DNA of 64,000 bases. Source: Herbaspirillum sp. ASV7 (GTDB taxonomy: Bacteria > Pseudomonadota > Gammaproteobacteria > Burkholderiales > Burkholderiaceae_D). The stretch lies in assembly GCF_016429215.1 (NCBI RefSeq), contig NZ_JAELUH010000026.1, forward strand, positions 1 to 64,000. Direction: 5' to 3'. The position numbers were made by a program, and so were the translations under genes. Of this stretch, positions 26,127 to 35,452 are shown piece after piece. Position 1 is the first letter of the stretch. Each line of letters starts with the position of its first letter. The notes under the pieces are model-generated. The model worked only from the letters and a program-made list of their open reading frames with translations. It was not told where the DNA came from and ran no database searches.

Positions 26127-27170
26127 ATGCTGCCACTAGGCACACTGGATGAGCTGCCATCCGACTATCGCGACGCACTGACCCGAGAACACCTGGTGCC
26201 ACTCTGGCCCAGCCTGCGCAACGTCTTGCCACCGGCCAAGCCGATACCCCGCACCCAGCCCGCCTGCTGGCGCTACCAGGCCGTGCGGCCGCTGCTGCTG
26301 CAGGCCGGTGAGCTAACGCCCATGGAGAAGGCCGAACGGCGCGTGCTGGTGCTGGCCAATCCCGGTCATGGCCTGGAGAAGATGCAGGCCAGCGCCGCCA
26401 TCTACCTCGGCATGCAATTGCTGATGCCTGGCGAATGGGCGCCTGCGCATCGCCATACCCCCAATGCGGTGCGCATGATCGTCGAAGGCGAGGGCGCCTA
26501 CACGACGGTGGAGGGCGAGAAATGCCCCATGCAACGCGGCGACCTGATCCTCACCCCCAGCGGCCTGTGGCACGAGCATGGCCATGACGGCAAGGACCCC
26601 GTGGTGTGGCTCGACGTGCTGGACCTGCCGCTGGTGCATTACCTGGAAACCTCCTACGTCCAGGAGGGCCAGGCGCAAACGGTGGCCGCCGGTGGCAGCG
26701 AGCGCGGCTATCGCAGCGGTGGCGTGGTGCCGGCGCCGATGTTCGTGCGTACGCAGCAACGCTATCCGATGCTGCGCTATCCCTGGGCCGAGGTGCGCGC
26801 CAGCCTGCTGGCACTGGCCACGCGCTCGCCGGCCGAACAGGCCGTGCAACTTGCCTATGTCAATCCGGAAAGCGGCGAGGATTGCCAGAACATCCTCGGC
26901 TATTCGGCGCTGATGCTGCGTCCCGGCGAGACCCTGCAACTGCCGGCACGCTCGCCGGCCATGGTGTTGCATGTGATCGAGGGCGCCGCCTCGGTGGTGG
27001 CGGCCGATGCCAGCTTCGCACTGGGCCAGGCCGATACCTGCTGCGTGCCGGGCTATGTGCCGGTGCGCTTGCGCAATGCCTCGGCCAGTGAAGCGGCCTT
27101 CCTCTTCGTGGCCGATGAGAGTCCGCTGCATCGCAAGCTGGGGCTGTACGAAGTGCGCCAGCACGGCTGA
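26127..27170 (+). CDS. mhbD: Gentisate 1,2-dioxygenase
   Basis: A 347-residue bicupin enzyme that opens the ring of gentisate (2,5-dihydroxybenzoate) to maleylpyruvate using Fe(II) and O2. The first cupin holds the metal ligands in WAPAHRHTPNAVRMIVEGEG and the late motif LILTPSGLWHEHGHDG. The second cupin (GYSALMLRPGETLQLP) lacks the histidines, as in known members. CTGGAGA precedes the ATG at 26127. It is the first gene of a five-gene co-directional cluster for 3-hydroxybenzoate breakdown, divergent from a LysR regulator. Confidence 0.93.
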   Translation: MLPLGTLDELPSDYRDALTREHLVPLWPSLRNVLPPAKPIPRTQPACWRYQAVRPLLLQAGELTPMEKAERRVLVLANPGHGLEKMQASAAIYLGMQLLMPGEWAPAHRHTPNAVRMIVEGEGAYTTVEGEKCPMQRGDLILTPSGLWHEHGHDGKDPVVWLDVLDLPLVHYLETSYVQEGQAQTVAAGGSERGYRSGGVVPAPMFVRTQQRYPMLRYPWAEVRASLLALATRSPAEQAVQLAYVNPESGEDCQNILGYSALMLRPGETLQLPARSPAMVLHVIEGAASVVAADASFALGQADTCCVPGYVPVRLRNASASEAAFLFVADESPLHRKLGLYEVRQHG

Positions 27171-27281
27171 CTCCCCCACACCTTCCGACATATCACACGC
27201 AGGCATGCACCTGCACCTGGCACTGCACCGCTGACAAGCAGCGGCGCAGCTACGTAGGCGCATGCAAGAAAGGATACTTCC

Positions 27282-28475
27282 ATGACGCAATCCCTCCCCA
27301 TCATCGTCGCCGGTGGCGGCATCGGCGGCCTGGCCGCCGCCCTGGCGCTGGTGCGCCAGGGCTTTGCCGTGACCGTGCTGGAACAGGCCGCCGAGATCGG
27401 CGAGATCGGCGCCGGCATCCAGCTGGGACCCAATGCCTTCCATGCCTTCGACGCCCTGGGCATCGGCGAGAAGGCGCGCGCCCGCGCCGTCTACACCGAC
27501 GAGATGGTGATGCACGATGCCATCGATGGCCGCCTGGTCGGACGCATCCCCACCGGCGCCGCCTTCCGCGAACGCTTCGGCAATCCCTATGCCGTGATCC
27601 ATCGCGTGGACGTGCATCTGTCGCTGCTGGAAGGAGCGCAAGAGACCGGGCAGGTGAGCTTCCTGACCTCGACCCGGGTGCAGCATGTGGAACAGGACGA
27701 ACACGGCGTGACCGTCTACGACCAGCATGGCCGCGCCCATCGCGGACAGGCCCTGATCGCTGCCGACGGCACCAAGTCGGTGATGCGCGCGCAATACGTC
27801 AACGACCCGGCGCGGGTGACCGGCCATGTGGTGTATCGGGCGGTGATCGAGAAGCGCGATTTTCCGGCCGACCTGCAATGGAATGCTGCCAGCATCTGGG
27901 TCGGTCCCAACTGTCATCTGGTGCATTACCCGCTGCGCGGGGGCGAGCAGTACAACGTGGTGGTGACCTTCCACAGCCGCCAGCAGGAACAGTGGGGCGT
28001 GACCGATGGCAGCGCCGAGGAAGTGCAGAGCTACTTCCAGGAGATCTGCCCGCAGGCGCGCCAGCTGATCGACCTGCCCAGGAGCTGGAAGCGCTGGGCC
28101 ACCGCCGACCGCGAGCCGATCGGGCAATGGAGTTTCGGTCGCGTCACGCTGCTGGGGGACGCCGCCCATCCGACCACGCAGTACATGGCGCAGGGGGCCT
28201 GCATGGCGCTGGAAGACGCGGTGACGCTGGGCGAGGCCTTGCGCGTGAATGGCAACGACTTCCTGCGCGCCTTCGATCTCTACCAGCGTTCGCGGGTGGC
28301 GCGCACGGCGCGCATCGTGTTGTCCTCGCGCGAGATGGGGCGGATCTATCACGCCAAGGGGGTGGAACGGCTGGTGCGCAACGACCTGTGGAAAGGGCGC
28401 ACGCCGGAACGCTTCTATGACGCGATGGAATGGCTCTATGGCTGGAACGTGCAGCGCTGCCTGGCGCAGGACTGA
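27282..28475 (+). CDS. mhbM: 3-hydroxybenzoate 6-monooxygenase (FAD-dependent)
   Basis: The product has 397 residues and is a class A flavoprotein hydroxylase. The FAD-binding GGGIGGL lies at 11-17, and EIGAGIQLGPNAFHAFDALG follows, typical of salicylate/3-hydroxybenzoate hydroxylases. The DG motif appears as LIAADGTKSVMR and the GD motif as LLGDAAHPTTQYMAQGAC. It adds oxygen para to the hydroxyl of 3-hydroxybenzoate with NADH, producing gentisate for the neighbouring dioxygenase. Context (gentisate dioxygenase, isomerase, hydrolase) favours 3-hydroxybenzoate over salicylate as substrate. A salicylate 5-hydroxylase would instead be multi-component. Confidence 0.9.
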   Translation: MTQSLPIIVAGGGIGGLAAALALVRQGFAVTVLEQAAEIGEIGAGIQLGPNAFHAFDALGIGEKARARAVYTDEMVMHDAIDGRLVGRIPTGAAFRERFGNPYAVIHRVDVHLSLLEGAQETGQVSFLTSTRVQHVEQDEHGVTVYDQHGRAHRGQALIAADGTKSVMRAQYVNDPARVTGHVVYRAVIEKRDFPADLQWNAASIWVGPNCHLVHYPLRGGEQYNVVVTFHSRQQEQWGVTDGSAEEVQSYFQEICPQARQLIDLPRSWKRWATADREPIGQWSFGRVTLLGDAAHPTTQYMAQGACMALEDAVTLGEALRVNGNDFLRAFDLYQRSRVARTARIVLSSREMGRIYHAKGVERLVRNDLWKGRTPERFYDAMEWLYGWNVQRCLAQD

Positions 28476-28485
28476 GGAGCCGATC

Positions 28486-29133
28486 ATGCAACTCTATAAC
28501 TTCTTTCGCAGCGGCACCTCGCATCGCCTGCGCATCGCCCTGGAACTCAAGGGCTTGTCCTATGACTACGTGGCCGTGGACCTGCGCCGCGAGCAACACC
28601 TGGGTGCGGATTACCGCGCACGCCATCCGCAGGCCATGGTGCCGGCGCTGGTCGAGGGCGAACAGACGCTGATCCAGTCACCGGCCATCCTGGAGTGGCT
28701 GGAAGAACGCTACCCGACGCCGCCCCTGTTGCCCGCCGATCCCGATGCACGTGCGCGTGTGCGCGCCCTGGCGGCCATCGTCGGCTGCGACATCCATCCG
28801 GTCAACAACCGCCGCATCCTGCAATACCTGCGCCAGCACATGGGCTGCGATGAAGCCGGCATCCTGCGCTGGTGCCAGCAGTGGATAGGCGATGGCTTCG
28901 CCGCGCTGGAAACCCTGCTGGCACAGGATGGGCAACGCGGCCCGTTCTGCTTCGGCGGCCAGGTGAGCCTGGCCGATGTCTACCTCATCCCCCAGGTGGA
29001 AAGTGCGCGGCGCTTCCAGGTCGACCTGGGGCCGTATCCGCACATCGTCGCCATCGACCAGGCCTGCAACGCCCTGCCAGCCTTCCAGCGCGCCGCGCCG
29101 GCGCTGCAGCCGGATGCGGCAGGTACGAACTGA
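28486..29133 (+). CDS. mhbI: Maleylpyruvate isomerase (zeta-class GST-like)
   Basis: A 215-residue glutathione transferase of the zeta class. The N-terminal thioredoxin fold begins MQLYNFFRSGTSHRLRIAL, in which the Ser/Thr-rich loop replaces SSCS of maleylacetoacetate isomerases. QAMVPALVEGEQTLIQSPAI is the glutathione-binding cis-Pro and QSPAI segment. It converts maleylpyruvate to fumarylpyruvate with glutathione as cofactor. The ATG is 10 nt after the monooxygenase stop, with GAGGAG before it. The context separates it from maleylacetoacetate isomerase of tyrosine breakdown. Confidence 0.9.
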   Translation: MQLYNFFRSGTSHRLRIALELKGLSYDYVAVDLRREQHLGADYRARHPQAMVPALVEGEQTLIQSPAILEWLEERYPTPPLLPADPDARARVRALAAIVGCDIHPVNNRRILQYLRQHMGCDEAGILRWCQQWIGDGFAALETLLAQDGQRGPFCFGGQVSLADVYLIPQVESARRFQVDLGPYPHIVAIDQACNALPAFQRAAPALQPDAAGTN

Positions 29134-29178
29134 GCATGCGCTTCATTCCCTTCAACTCACTCCACCAGGAAACTCTCC

Positions 29179-29883
29179 ATGACCTATCTCTTCCCTCCCG
29201 CCGGCGTGGTCGGCTTGCCCGTGGCCGGCAGCCAGGCATTGTTCCCGGTACGCCGGGTCTATTGCGTGGGTCGCAACTACGCGGCCCATGCACGCGAGAT
29301 GGGTTTCGACCCGGATCGCGAACCGCCTTTCTTCTTCTGCAAACCCAACGATGCACAATCCATCGTGGCGGTCCCCGCAGGCGAGACGGTGACGCTGCCT
29401 TATCCGCCGCTGACCCAGGACTATCACCATGAGGTCGAGCTGGTGGTGGCCATCGGCAAGGCCGGCAAGGATATCGCGCTGGACCAGGCGGCCTCGCACA
29501 TCGCCGCCTATGCCGTCGGCCTGGACATGACCCGCCGCGATCTGCAGATGAAGATGCGCGAGATGGGCCGTCCCTGGGAGATCGGCAAGGCCTTCGACTA
29601 CTCCGCGCCGGTGGGCTTGCTGCATCCGGTGGCGTCGACCGGCGTGGTCACGCGCGGTGAAGTCGCCCTTGAAGTCGATGGCGTGGCACGCCAGAAGAGC
29701 GACCTGACACACCTGATCTGGTCGGTGGACGAGATCATCGCCAACCTGTCCACGCTGTTCGAGTTGCAGCCTGGCGACCTGATCTTCACCGGTACCCCCG
29801 AAGGCGTCGGTGCGGTACGCAGCGGCCAGACCCTGCATGCCCACATCGACGGACTGACCCCGATCACGGTCAGGATCGCCTGA
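29179..29883 (+). CDS. mhbH: Fumarylpyruvate hydrolase (FAH family)
   Basis: A 234-residue fumarylacetoacetate-hydrolase-type protein. Characteristic parts are VYCVGRNYAAHAREMG, FFFCKPNDAQSIV, the metal-binding YHHEVELVVAIGK, and the closing DLIFTGTPEGVGAV. It splits fumarylpyruvate into fumarate and pyruvate, the last pathway step. Its length and the NYAAHAREMG start match NagK-type enzymes. It lies 45 nt after the isomerase gene. Confidence 0.9.
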   Translation: MTYLFPPAGVVGLPVAGSQALFPVRRVYCVGRNYAAHAREMGFDPDREPPFFFCKPNDAQSIVAVPAGETVTLPYPPLTQDYHHEVELVVAIGKAGKDIALDQAASHIAAYAVGLDMTRRDLQMKMREMGRPWEIGKAFDYSAPVGLLHPVASTGVVTRGEVALEVDGVARQKSDLTHLIWSVDEIIANLSTLFELQPGDLIFTGTPEGVGAVRSGQTLHAHIDGLTPITVRIA

Positions 29884-29974
29884 CCCTCATCCGCTCACCA
29901 CACATCACCACACATCACCACGAAGAGGCGCCACGCAGCGCCGCTCATCCCTCATCCGACAGAGGAGACATGCC

Positions 29975-31303
29975 ATGCACGCCAGGCAAGACGTACAGCA
30001 ATTCATCGACCAGCTTCCCTTCTCGCGGCTGCAGCGCTTGACGCTGTGGCTGTGCTTTCTGGTGGTGACCGTGGACGGTTTCGACACCGCCGCCATCGGG
30101 TTCATCGCCCCCGCCATCCGCGCCGAGTGGCAACTCTCGGCCAGTGCGCTGGCGCCGCTGTTCGGGGCCGGCCTGTTCGGCCTGATGGCCGGTGCACTGA
30201 TCTTCGGCCCGCTGGCTGACCGCCTCGGGCGCAAGACCATCCTGCTGTTCTCGGTCCTGTTCTTCGGCCTGGCCAGCCTGGCGGCAGCCTGGTCGCCCGG
30301 CCTGGGGGCACTGGTGGCCTGGCGCTTCCTGACCGGGCTGGGGCTGGGTGGCGCCATGCCCTGCGCCATCACCATGACCTCCGAATATTGCCCCTCGGCG
30401 CGACGCTCCACGCTGGTGACCTTGATGTTCTGCGGCTTCACCATCGGCTCGGCCGTGGGCGGGCTGGTCTCGGCGCATCTGCTGGCGCAGTTCGGCTGGC
30501 GCGGCGTGTTGCTGGTGGGGGGCATCCTGCCGCTGCTGCTGGTACCGATGCTGGCGCTGTGGCTGCCGGAGTCGCTGCGCTTCCTGGTGAGCCGGCAGGC
30601 CTCCAAGGTACGCCTGCAGGCGCTGCTGCGCCGGCTGGCACCGGCCTCGGTCGAGCTGCCCGCGTTGAGCGTCGGCGAGAGCGCAGCGGGCACGCCCGTG
30701 CGTGCGCTCTTCAGCGGCCGCTATGCGGTGGGAACGAGCTTGCTGTGGATCAGCTTCTTCATGAGCCTGCTGATCATCTACCTGATCTCCAGCTGGCTGC
30801 CGACCCTGCTCACCCATGCTGGCGCATCCATGAGCCGGGCCTCGCTGGTGACCTCGACCTTCCAGATCGGCGGCACCCTGGGTGCCATCGTGCTGGGACG
30901 TTTCATGGACCGCGCCGGTGCGCACCGCACGCTGTCCCTGGCCTATGTGCTGGGGGCGGTGTGCGTGGCCATGAGCGGGCTCAGCGGTGGCCAGCTGTGG
31001 TTGCTGGTGCTGGCCATCTTCGGCGTGGGCGTGTTCGTCAGCGGTTCGCAAGTGGGCGCCAATGCGCTGGCCGCGCAGTTCTATCCCACCCACAGCCGCG
31101 CCACCGGCGTGAGCTGGGCCAATGCCGCCGGACGCTGCGGCTCGGTGGTCGGTTCGCTCTGTGGCGGCTGGATGATGTCCATGGACCTGGGCATGGGCCT
31201 GATCCTGTCGATGCTGGCCATCCCGGCCCTGGTCTCGGCGCTGGCCATCGCCGTGCTGGGCCGCCGGCATGCGACATGGGCGCGCCAGCCGATCTCTACC
31301 TGA
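29975..31303 (+). CDS. mhbT: MFS aromatic acid:H+ symporter
   Basis: This 442-residue transporter of the AAHS branch has twelve predicted helices. Helix 1 carries [19 protein letters not shown], the conserved D-G-(F/Y)-D signature of PcaK/BenK/MhbT transporters. The loop [14 protein letters not shown] is the D-R-x-G-R-K motif, repeated as [12 protein letters not shown]. It is placed at the end of the 3-hydroxybenzoate/gentisate operon and most likely imports 3-hydroxybenzoate or gentisate. The preceding 91-nt spacer holds a short direct repeat of CACATCACCA. Confidence 0.88.
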   Translation: MHARQDVQQFIDQLPFSRLQRLTLWLCFLVVTVDGFDTAAIGFIAPAIRAEWQLSASALAPLFGAGLFGLMAGALIFGPLADRLGRKTILLFSVLFFGLASLAAAWSPGLGALVAWRFLTGLGLGGAMPCAITMTSEYCPSARRSTLVTLMFCGFTIGSAVGGLVSAHLLAQFGWRGVLLVGGILPLLLVPMLALWLPESLRFLVSRQASKVRLQALLRRLAPASVELPALSVGESAAGTPVRALFSGRYAVGTSLLWISFFMSLLIIYLISSWLPTLLTHAGASMSRASLVTSTFQIGGTLGAIVLGRFMDRAGAHRTLSLAYVLGAVCVAMSGLSGGQLWLLVLAIFGVGVFVSGSQVGANALAAQFYPTHSRATGVSWANAAGRCGSVVGSLCGGWMMSMDLGMGLILSMLAIPALVSALAIAVLGRRHATWARQPIST

Positions 31304-31514
31304 GTTGCCGGGGCCCCCCGGCGCGACGGCATTGCCGCAGGTCAAGACCGGGGCCGATGCGACGCAGATCGGGGCGATCCCGCTTGGTTTCCCCTGGGTG
31401 GTCTCCTATGCTGAAATGGCAGCCTGTCACATGGGCTGTTGTTTTTTATTGCTTTCCGGTTACGCCATGCGCCGGATTGCCGACCAGCAATGCAATGACA
31501 ACAAGGGGAAAACC

Positions 31515-33122
31515 ATGCAGCTTTCCAATGTCACGATCCGCGTCCGCCTGTGGCTGGGCTTCGGCCTGTTGATGGTACTGATGCTGGCGATGGCCGCGTC
31601 GGGTATCGCCCGACTGGGGCAGTTGAACGGCCAGATGAAGGACGTCATCCACGACAAGTATCCCAAGACCGTCGTGGCCGGCGATATCGTCGACCAGGTC
31701 AACGTGGTGGCGCGCTCGGTACGCAACATCCTGCTGCTCAAGAACCAGGCGCAGGTCCAGAGCGAATACGAGCGCATCGATGGCGCCGACCGCGCCTTGC
31801 GCGAGGACATGACCCAGCTCGACCGCTTGCTGACCGACAACGACAGCAGGGCGGCGCTGGCCTCTCTGGTCAAGGCCCAGGCAGCCTACCTCGACAAGCG
31901 CGACGAGGTCCTGACCATGGTGCGGCAGGGTGGCAAGGACGGCGCCATCGATGTGCTCATCGATGAGGTGCGGCCGGTACAGAGCGCCTACATGAACGCC
32001 GCCGATGCCCTGATCAAGCTGCAACACGGGATGATGAAGGCCGCCGGCGATGACGTGGAGGACAACTACGCCCAGGCACGCGCACTGCTGATGGGCCTGG
32101 CCATTGCCGGCCTGCTGGCGGCGGTCGCCATCGCATGGATGATCACCCGCAGCATCACCGCCCCGCTGGACCGGGCCGTGCGCGTGGCCGAGACGGTGGC
32201 CGCCGGCGACCTGACCTCGACCATCGACGACCGTGGTCGTGACGAGACCAGCATGCTGCTGCGCGCGCTGAAGAAGATGAATGAGCGTCTGCTGGAGATC
32301 GTCAGCCAGGTGCGGGTTTCCACCGACACCATCGCCACGGCCAGCAGCGAGATCGCCCGGGGCAACCTGGACCTGTCCTCGCGCACCGAGCAACAGGCAG
32401 CCTCGCTGGAAGAGACCGCCTCCTCGATGGAAGAACTGACTGCCACGGTGAAGCAGAATGCCACCCACGCCAGCGAGGCCAACACACTGGCCGGATCGGC
32501 CTCGGACGTAGCACGCCAGGGTGGCACGGTGGTCAGCCAGGTGGTGCAGACCATGGGCGCCATCGATGCCTCCTCCAAGCGCATCGTGGACATCATCGGG
32601 GTCATCGATGGCATCGCCTTCCAGACCAATATCCTGGCGTTGAACGCAGCGGTGGAAGCCGCCCGTGCCGGCGAGCAGGGCCGTGGTTTTGCGGTGGTGG
32701 CCTCGGAGGTACGCGCGCTGGCGCAGCGCTCGGCCACTGCCGCGCACGAGATCAAGGCGCTCATCGCCGACTCGGTGGCGCGTGTGGCCGACGGCAGCAA
32801 GCTGGTGGAGCAGGCCGGACACACCATGCACGAAGTGGTGGAGAGCGTGCAGCGGGTCGGTGCCGTCGTCAACGAGATCAGCGCCGCGGGGCAGGAGCAA
32901 AGTGCCGGCATCGAACAGGTCAACCTGGCCATCGTGCAGATGGATCAGGTGACCCAGCAGAATGCCGCGCTGGTGGAACAGGCTGCCGCCGCCGCGCAAT
33001 CGCTGCAGGACCAGGCCGCGCACCTGGCACGGTTGGTGTCGGTGTTCCGGCTGGCAGGCGAGGCACCGGTGTTGCGGACCCTGGCCGCGCCAGTGGGGCG
33101 GGCCTTGCAGTACGCCCGATGA
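31515..33122 (+). CDS. Methyl-accepting chemotaxis protein
   Basis: A 535-residue chemoreceptor. One membrane helix at about 10-30 and a second at about 190-210 enclose a periplasmic four-helix-bundle domain (4HB_MCP, about 35-185). A HAMP domain follows ([20 protein letters not shown]). The cytoplasmic signalling tip is [20 protein letters not shown], with [30 protein letters not shown] precedes the ATG at 31515. No CheR-docking pentapeptide is seen at the C-terminus. The neighbouring aromatic-acid operon makes an aromatic attractant possible, but that is only inferred. Confidence 0.92.
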   Translation: MQLSNVTIRVRLWLGFGLLMVLMLAMAASGIARLGQLNGQMKDVIHDKYPKTVVAGDIVDQVNVVARSVRNILLLKNQAQVQSEYERIDGADRALREDMTQLDRLLTDNDSRAALASLVKAQAAYLDKRDEVLTMVRQGGKDGAIDVLIDEVRPVQSAYMNAADALIKLQHGMMKAAGDDVEDNYAQARALLMGLAIAGLLAAVAIAWMITRSITAPLDRAVRVAETVAAGDLTSTIDDRGRDETSMLLRALKKMNERLLEIVSQVRVSTDTIATASSEIARGNLDLSSRTEQQAASLEETASSMEELTATVKQNATHASEANTLAGSASDVARQGGTVVSQVVQTMGAIDASSKRIVDIIGVIDGIAFQTNILALNAAVEAARAGEQGRGFAVVASEVRALAQRSATAAHEIKALIADSVARVADGSKLVEQAGHTMHEVVESVQRVGAVVNEISAAGQEQSAGIEQVNLAIVQMDQVTQQNAALVEQAAAAAQSLQDQAAHLARLVSVFRLAGEAPVLRTLAAPVGRALQYAR

Positions 33123-33252
33123 CCGGATCGCGTCGGTCCCGACCGCTGCGCGCCCGGGACTCGATGCGGGATGGCGAGGAAGGCTATGATATGCACGTAC
33201 GCGTGCCCCCGACGCAGGGGACGCGACCAGAACATCCAACAGGAGACACTAC

Positions 33253-34902
33253 GTGAGCATAGACATCCAGCCCCGGACGGTGATCGGTTCGGCCCATTAC
33301 CGCCAGGACGAGAAGACCGACTACCGGTGGAACATCGCCGAGTTCTTCAACATCGGTATCGAGGCCTGCGACAAGTGGGCCGATGGCAGCGGCCGGCCAG
33401 CCATCATCAGCGAAGACGCCGACGGCAGCGTCACCACCTGGAGCTTCGACCAGTTGAAGTCGCTCAGCGACCAGTTCGCCAATGTCCTGGCCGAGGCCGG
33501 GGTGAAGCGGGGTGACCGTATCGGCATCTACCTCTCGCAGCGCATCGAGACGGTCATCACCCACATCGCCGTCTACAAGCTGGGGGCCATCACGGTGCCG
33601 CTGTTCTACCTGTTCGGCCCGGATGCCATTGCCTACCGCCTGGACAACAGCGGCGCCACCGCGCTGGTGACCGATGCCAGCGGCATGGAAAAGGTCTACC
33701 TGGCCGGCGAGCTGCCCGAGCTCAAGGTGATCTATTGCGTGGAGCCTGCCGACATCGTCCTGCCACAGACCACCGACTTCTGGGACCGCCTGCACGCGGC
33801 TGCTTCGGTCTTCACGCCACAGCCCACGCTGGCCGACGAGCCGGCCATGATCATCTACACCTCCGGCACCACCGGCAAGGCCAAGGGCGCGCTGCATGCC
33901 CATCGCGTGCTGCTGGGCCACCTGCCGGGCGTGGAGGTGTCGCACGACAGCTTCCCCCAGCCCGGCGACCGCTTCTGGACGCCGGCCGACTGGGCCTGGA
34001 TCGGCGGCCTGCTCGACGTGCTGCTGCCCTCGCTGTTCCATGGCGTAGCGGTGGTGGCCAGGCGTCTGGAGAAGTTCGATGCCGAGGCGGTCTTCGGATT
34101 GCTGGCGCGGCATGGCATCCGCAACGTGTTCTTCCCGCCGACGGCACTGAAGATGTTGCGCGGCACGCCTGCGCCGCGCGAGCAATGGGATTTCAGCCTG
34201 CGCAGCGTGGCCAGCGGTGGCGAGACCCTGGGGGATGACCTCATCGCCTGGGGTCGCCAGGCGCTGGGCGTGACCATCAATGAATTCTATGGCCAGACCG
34301 AGTGCAACCTGGTGGTGTCGTCGTCCTCGCGGCTCTATCCCAGCGCCTCCGGCAGCATGGGCCGCGCGGTGCCGGGCCACGACGTGCAGATCGTCGACGA
34401 CGACGGCCACATCGTGGCGCCGGGGACGGTGGGCAATATCGCCATCCGCTCGCCGGACCCGGTCATGTTCCTGCGCTACTGGCGCAACGAGGACGCCACG
34501 CGCGAAAAGTTCGCCGGCGATTTCCTGCTCACCGGCGACCTGGGCAACATGGATGAGGGCGGCTATATCCGCTACCTGGGCCGCAATGACGACGTCATCA
34601 CCAGTGCCGGTTATCGTATCGGGCCGGCGCCGATCGAGGAGTGCATCATGCGCCATCCAGCCGTGCGTATCGCGGCCGTGGTGGGTATCGCCGACGAGCT
34701 GCGCACCGAAGTGGTCAAGGCCTTCGTGGTGCTCAAGGAGGGCCATGTCGGTGATGCAGCGATGGTGGCGGCGCTGCAACAGCATGTGCGCTCGCAATTG
34801 GCGGCGCACGAATATCCGCGCATCATCGCCTTCGTCGAGGCCCTGCCGACCACGGCCACCGGCAAGATCATGCGCAAGACGCTCAAGGAAATGGGCGCCT
34901 AG
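33253..34902 (+). CDS. AMP-forming acyl-CoA synthetase
   Basis: A 549-residue adenylate-forming enzyme starting at GTG (33253) with CAGGAGA upstream. Motifs are the P-loop IIYTSGTTGKAKGALHAHR (about 200-218), the A5-like EFYGQTECN, the hinge region TGDLGNMDEGGYIRYLGRND, and the catalytic lysine near the end in TTATGKIMRK (Lys538). The layout matches acetyl-CoA/medium-chain acyl-CoA (ACSM-like) synthetases. The acid used cannot be fixed. Benzoate- or short-chain-type acids are possible given the aromatic cluster 2 kb upstream. Confidence 0.87.
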   Translation: MSIDIQPRTVIGSAHYRQDEKTDYRWNIAEFFNIGIEACDKWADGSGRPAIISEDADGSVTTWSFDQLKSLSDQFANVLAEAGVKRGDRIGIYLSQRIETVITHIAVYKLGAITVPLFYLFGPDAIAYRLDNSGATALVTDASGMEKVYLAGELPELKVIYCVEPADIVLPQTTDFWDRLHAAASVFTPQPTLADEPAMIIYTSGTTGKAKGALHAHRVLLGHLPGVEVSHDSFPQPGDRFWTPADWAWIGGLLDVLLPSLFHGVAVVARRLEKFDAEAVFGLLARHGIRNVFFPPTALKMLRGTPAPREQWDFSLRSVASGGETLGDDLIAWGRQALGVTINEFYGQTECNLVVSSSSRLYPSASGSMGRAVPGHDVQIVDDDGHIVAPGTVGNIAIRSPDPVMFLRYWRNEDATREKFAGDFLLTGDLGNMDEGGYIRYLGRNDDVITSAGYRIGPAPIEECIMRHPAVRIAAVVGIADELRTEVVKAFVVLKEGHVGDAAMVAALQQHVRSQLAAHEYPRIIAFVEALPTTATGKIMRKTLKEMGA

Positions 34903-34947
34903 CGCAACGCCCCCCGGATCGCTGGCCGCGCTGCGTCTTCATGGCGG

Positions 34948-34963
34948 GCCGCCTTTCGGCGGC
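34948..34963 (+). terminator. Hairpin after acyl-CoA synthetase gene
   Basis: GCCGCC-TTTC-GGCGGC lies 46 nt after the stop codon. It is compact and GC-rich but has no T-run, so termination is only moderately supported. Confidence 0.45.
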
Positions 34964-35041
34964 TCGCATCGCGCGTGCCGTTGGGGCCAAGAATATCAAA
35001 AACATTCGATCTTTTTCTAGCGCGAATTCGGCTGATATCTC

Positions 35042-35062
35042 GATTAATTGACGATATTAATC
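35042..35062. promoter_or_regulatory. Dyad upstream of the XRE regulator
   Basis: GATTAAT-N7-ATTAATC lies in an AT-rich region (34990-35160). Further half-site-like GATTAA and TTAATC/CTAATC copies are scattered nearby. It could be the binding site of the small XRE protein encoded just downstream. Confidence 0.4.
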
Positions 35063-35182
35063 TCGAACAAATACGATTAAACGACGGCAGATTAGCGGGT
35101 ATAAATGTTTGTCACGGATAGTATGTGCCTTATTAATTGTAGCTAATCGACCATCGTCTCCAGCCACCGGATCCTTGCGCTC

Positions 35183-35452
35183 ATGAAAAATACCGAGACT
35201 CCACCGAGCGCCCGCATCATCTTCGGACAAAATGTCAGGAGAGTTCGCCGGCTGAAAGAGATGTCACAAGAAGAACTGGCCTTCCGGGCCGACATCAGCC
35301 GTACCTACCTGAGCGAAGTTGAGCGCGGGGATCGCAACATCTCCGTGGACAACATGGAAGCCCTCGCCCAGGCCCTTGAAATGGAATTGCCCGACCTGCT
35401 GCGTCATACGCTGCTGTCCTTGCCCAGCGACGAACCGAAGTCACCCGACTAG
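35183..35452 (+). CDS. Small XRE-family DNA-binding protein
   Basis: This 89-residue protein is almost only a helix-turn-helix domain. It has FGQNVRRVRRLKEMSQEELA, then RADISRTYLSEVERGDRNIS and VDNMEALAQALEMELPDLL, the complete five-helix Cro/C1 fold. Similar proteins occur as stand-alone repressors and as controllers of restriction-modification systems. No such system is adjacent here. Its last 12 nt overlap the 3' end of the convergent sensor kinase gene. The AT-rich upstream region carries repeated GATTAA elements. Confidence 0.82.
   Translation: MKNTETPPSARIIFGQNVRRVRRLKEMSQEELAFRADISRTYLSEVERGDRNISVDNMEALAQALEMELPDLLRHTLLSLPSDEPKSPD

Noticed and set aside
26313-28487. 724-codon frame opposite the gentisate genes
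   Set aside because: It is antisense to two clear enzymes; the composition is typical of a shadow frame.
29890-29930. Direct repeat of CACATCACCA before the symporter gene
   Set aside because: Only two copies in a low-complexity spacer; no support for a regulatory or mobile role.
31446-33239. 597-codon frame opposite the chemoreceptor gene
   Set aside because: It is a shadow of the chemoreceptor gene, with no ribosome site and a low-complexity composition.
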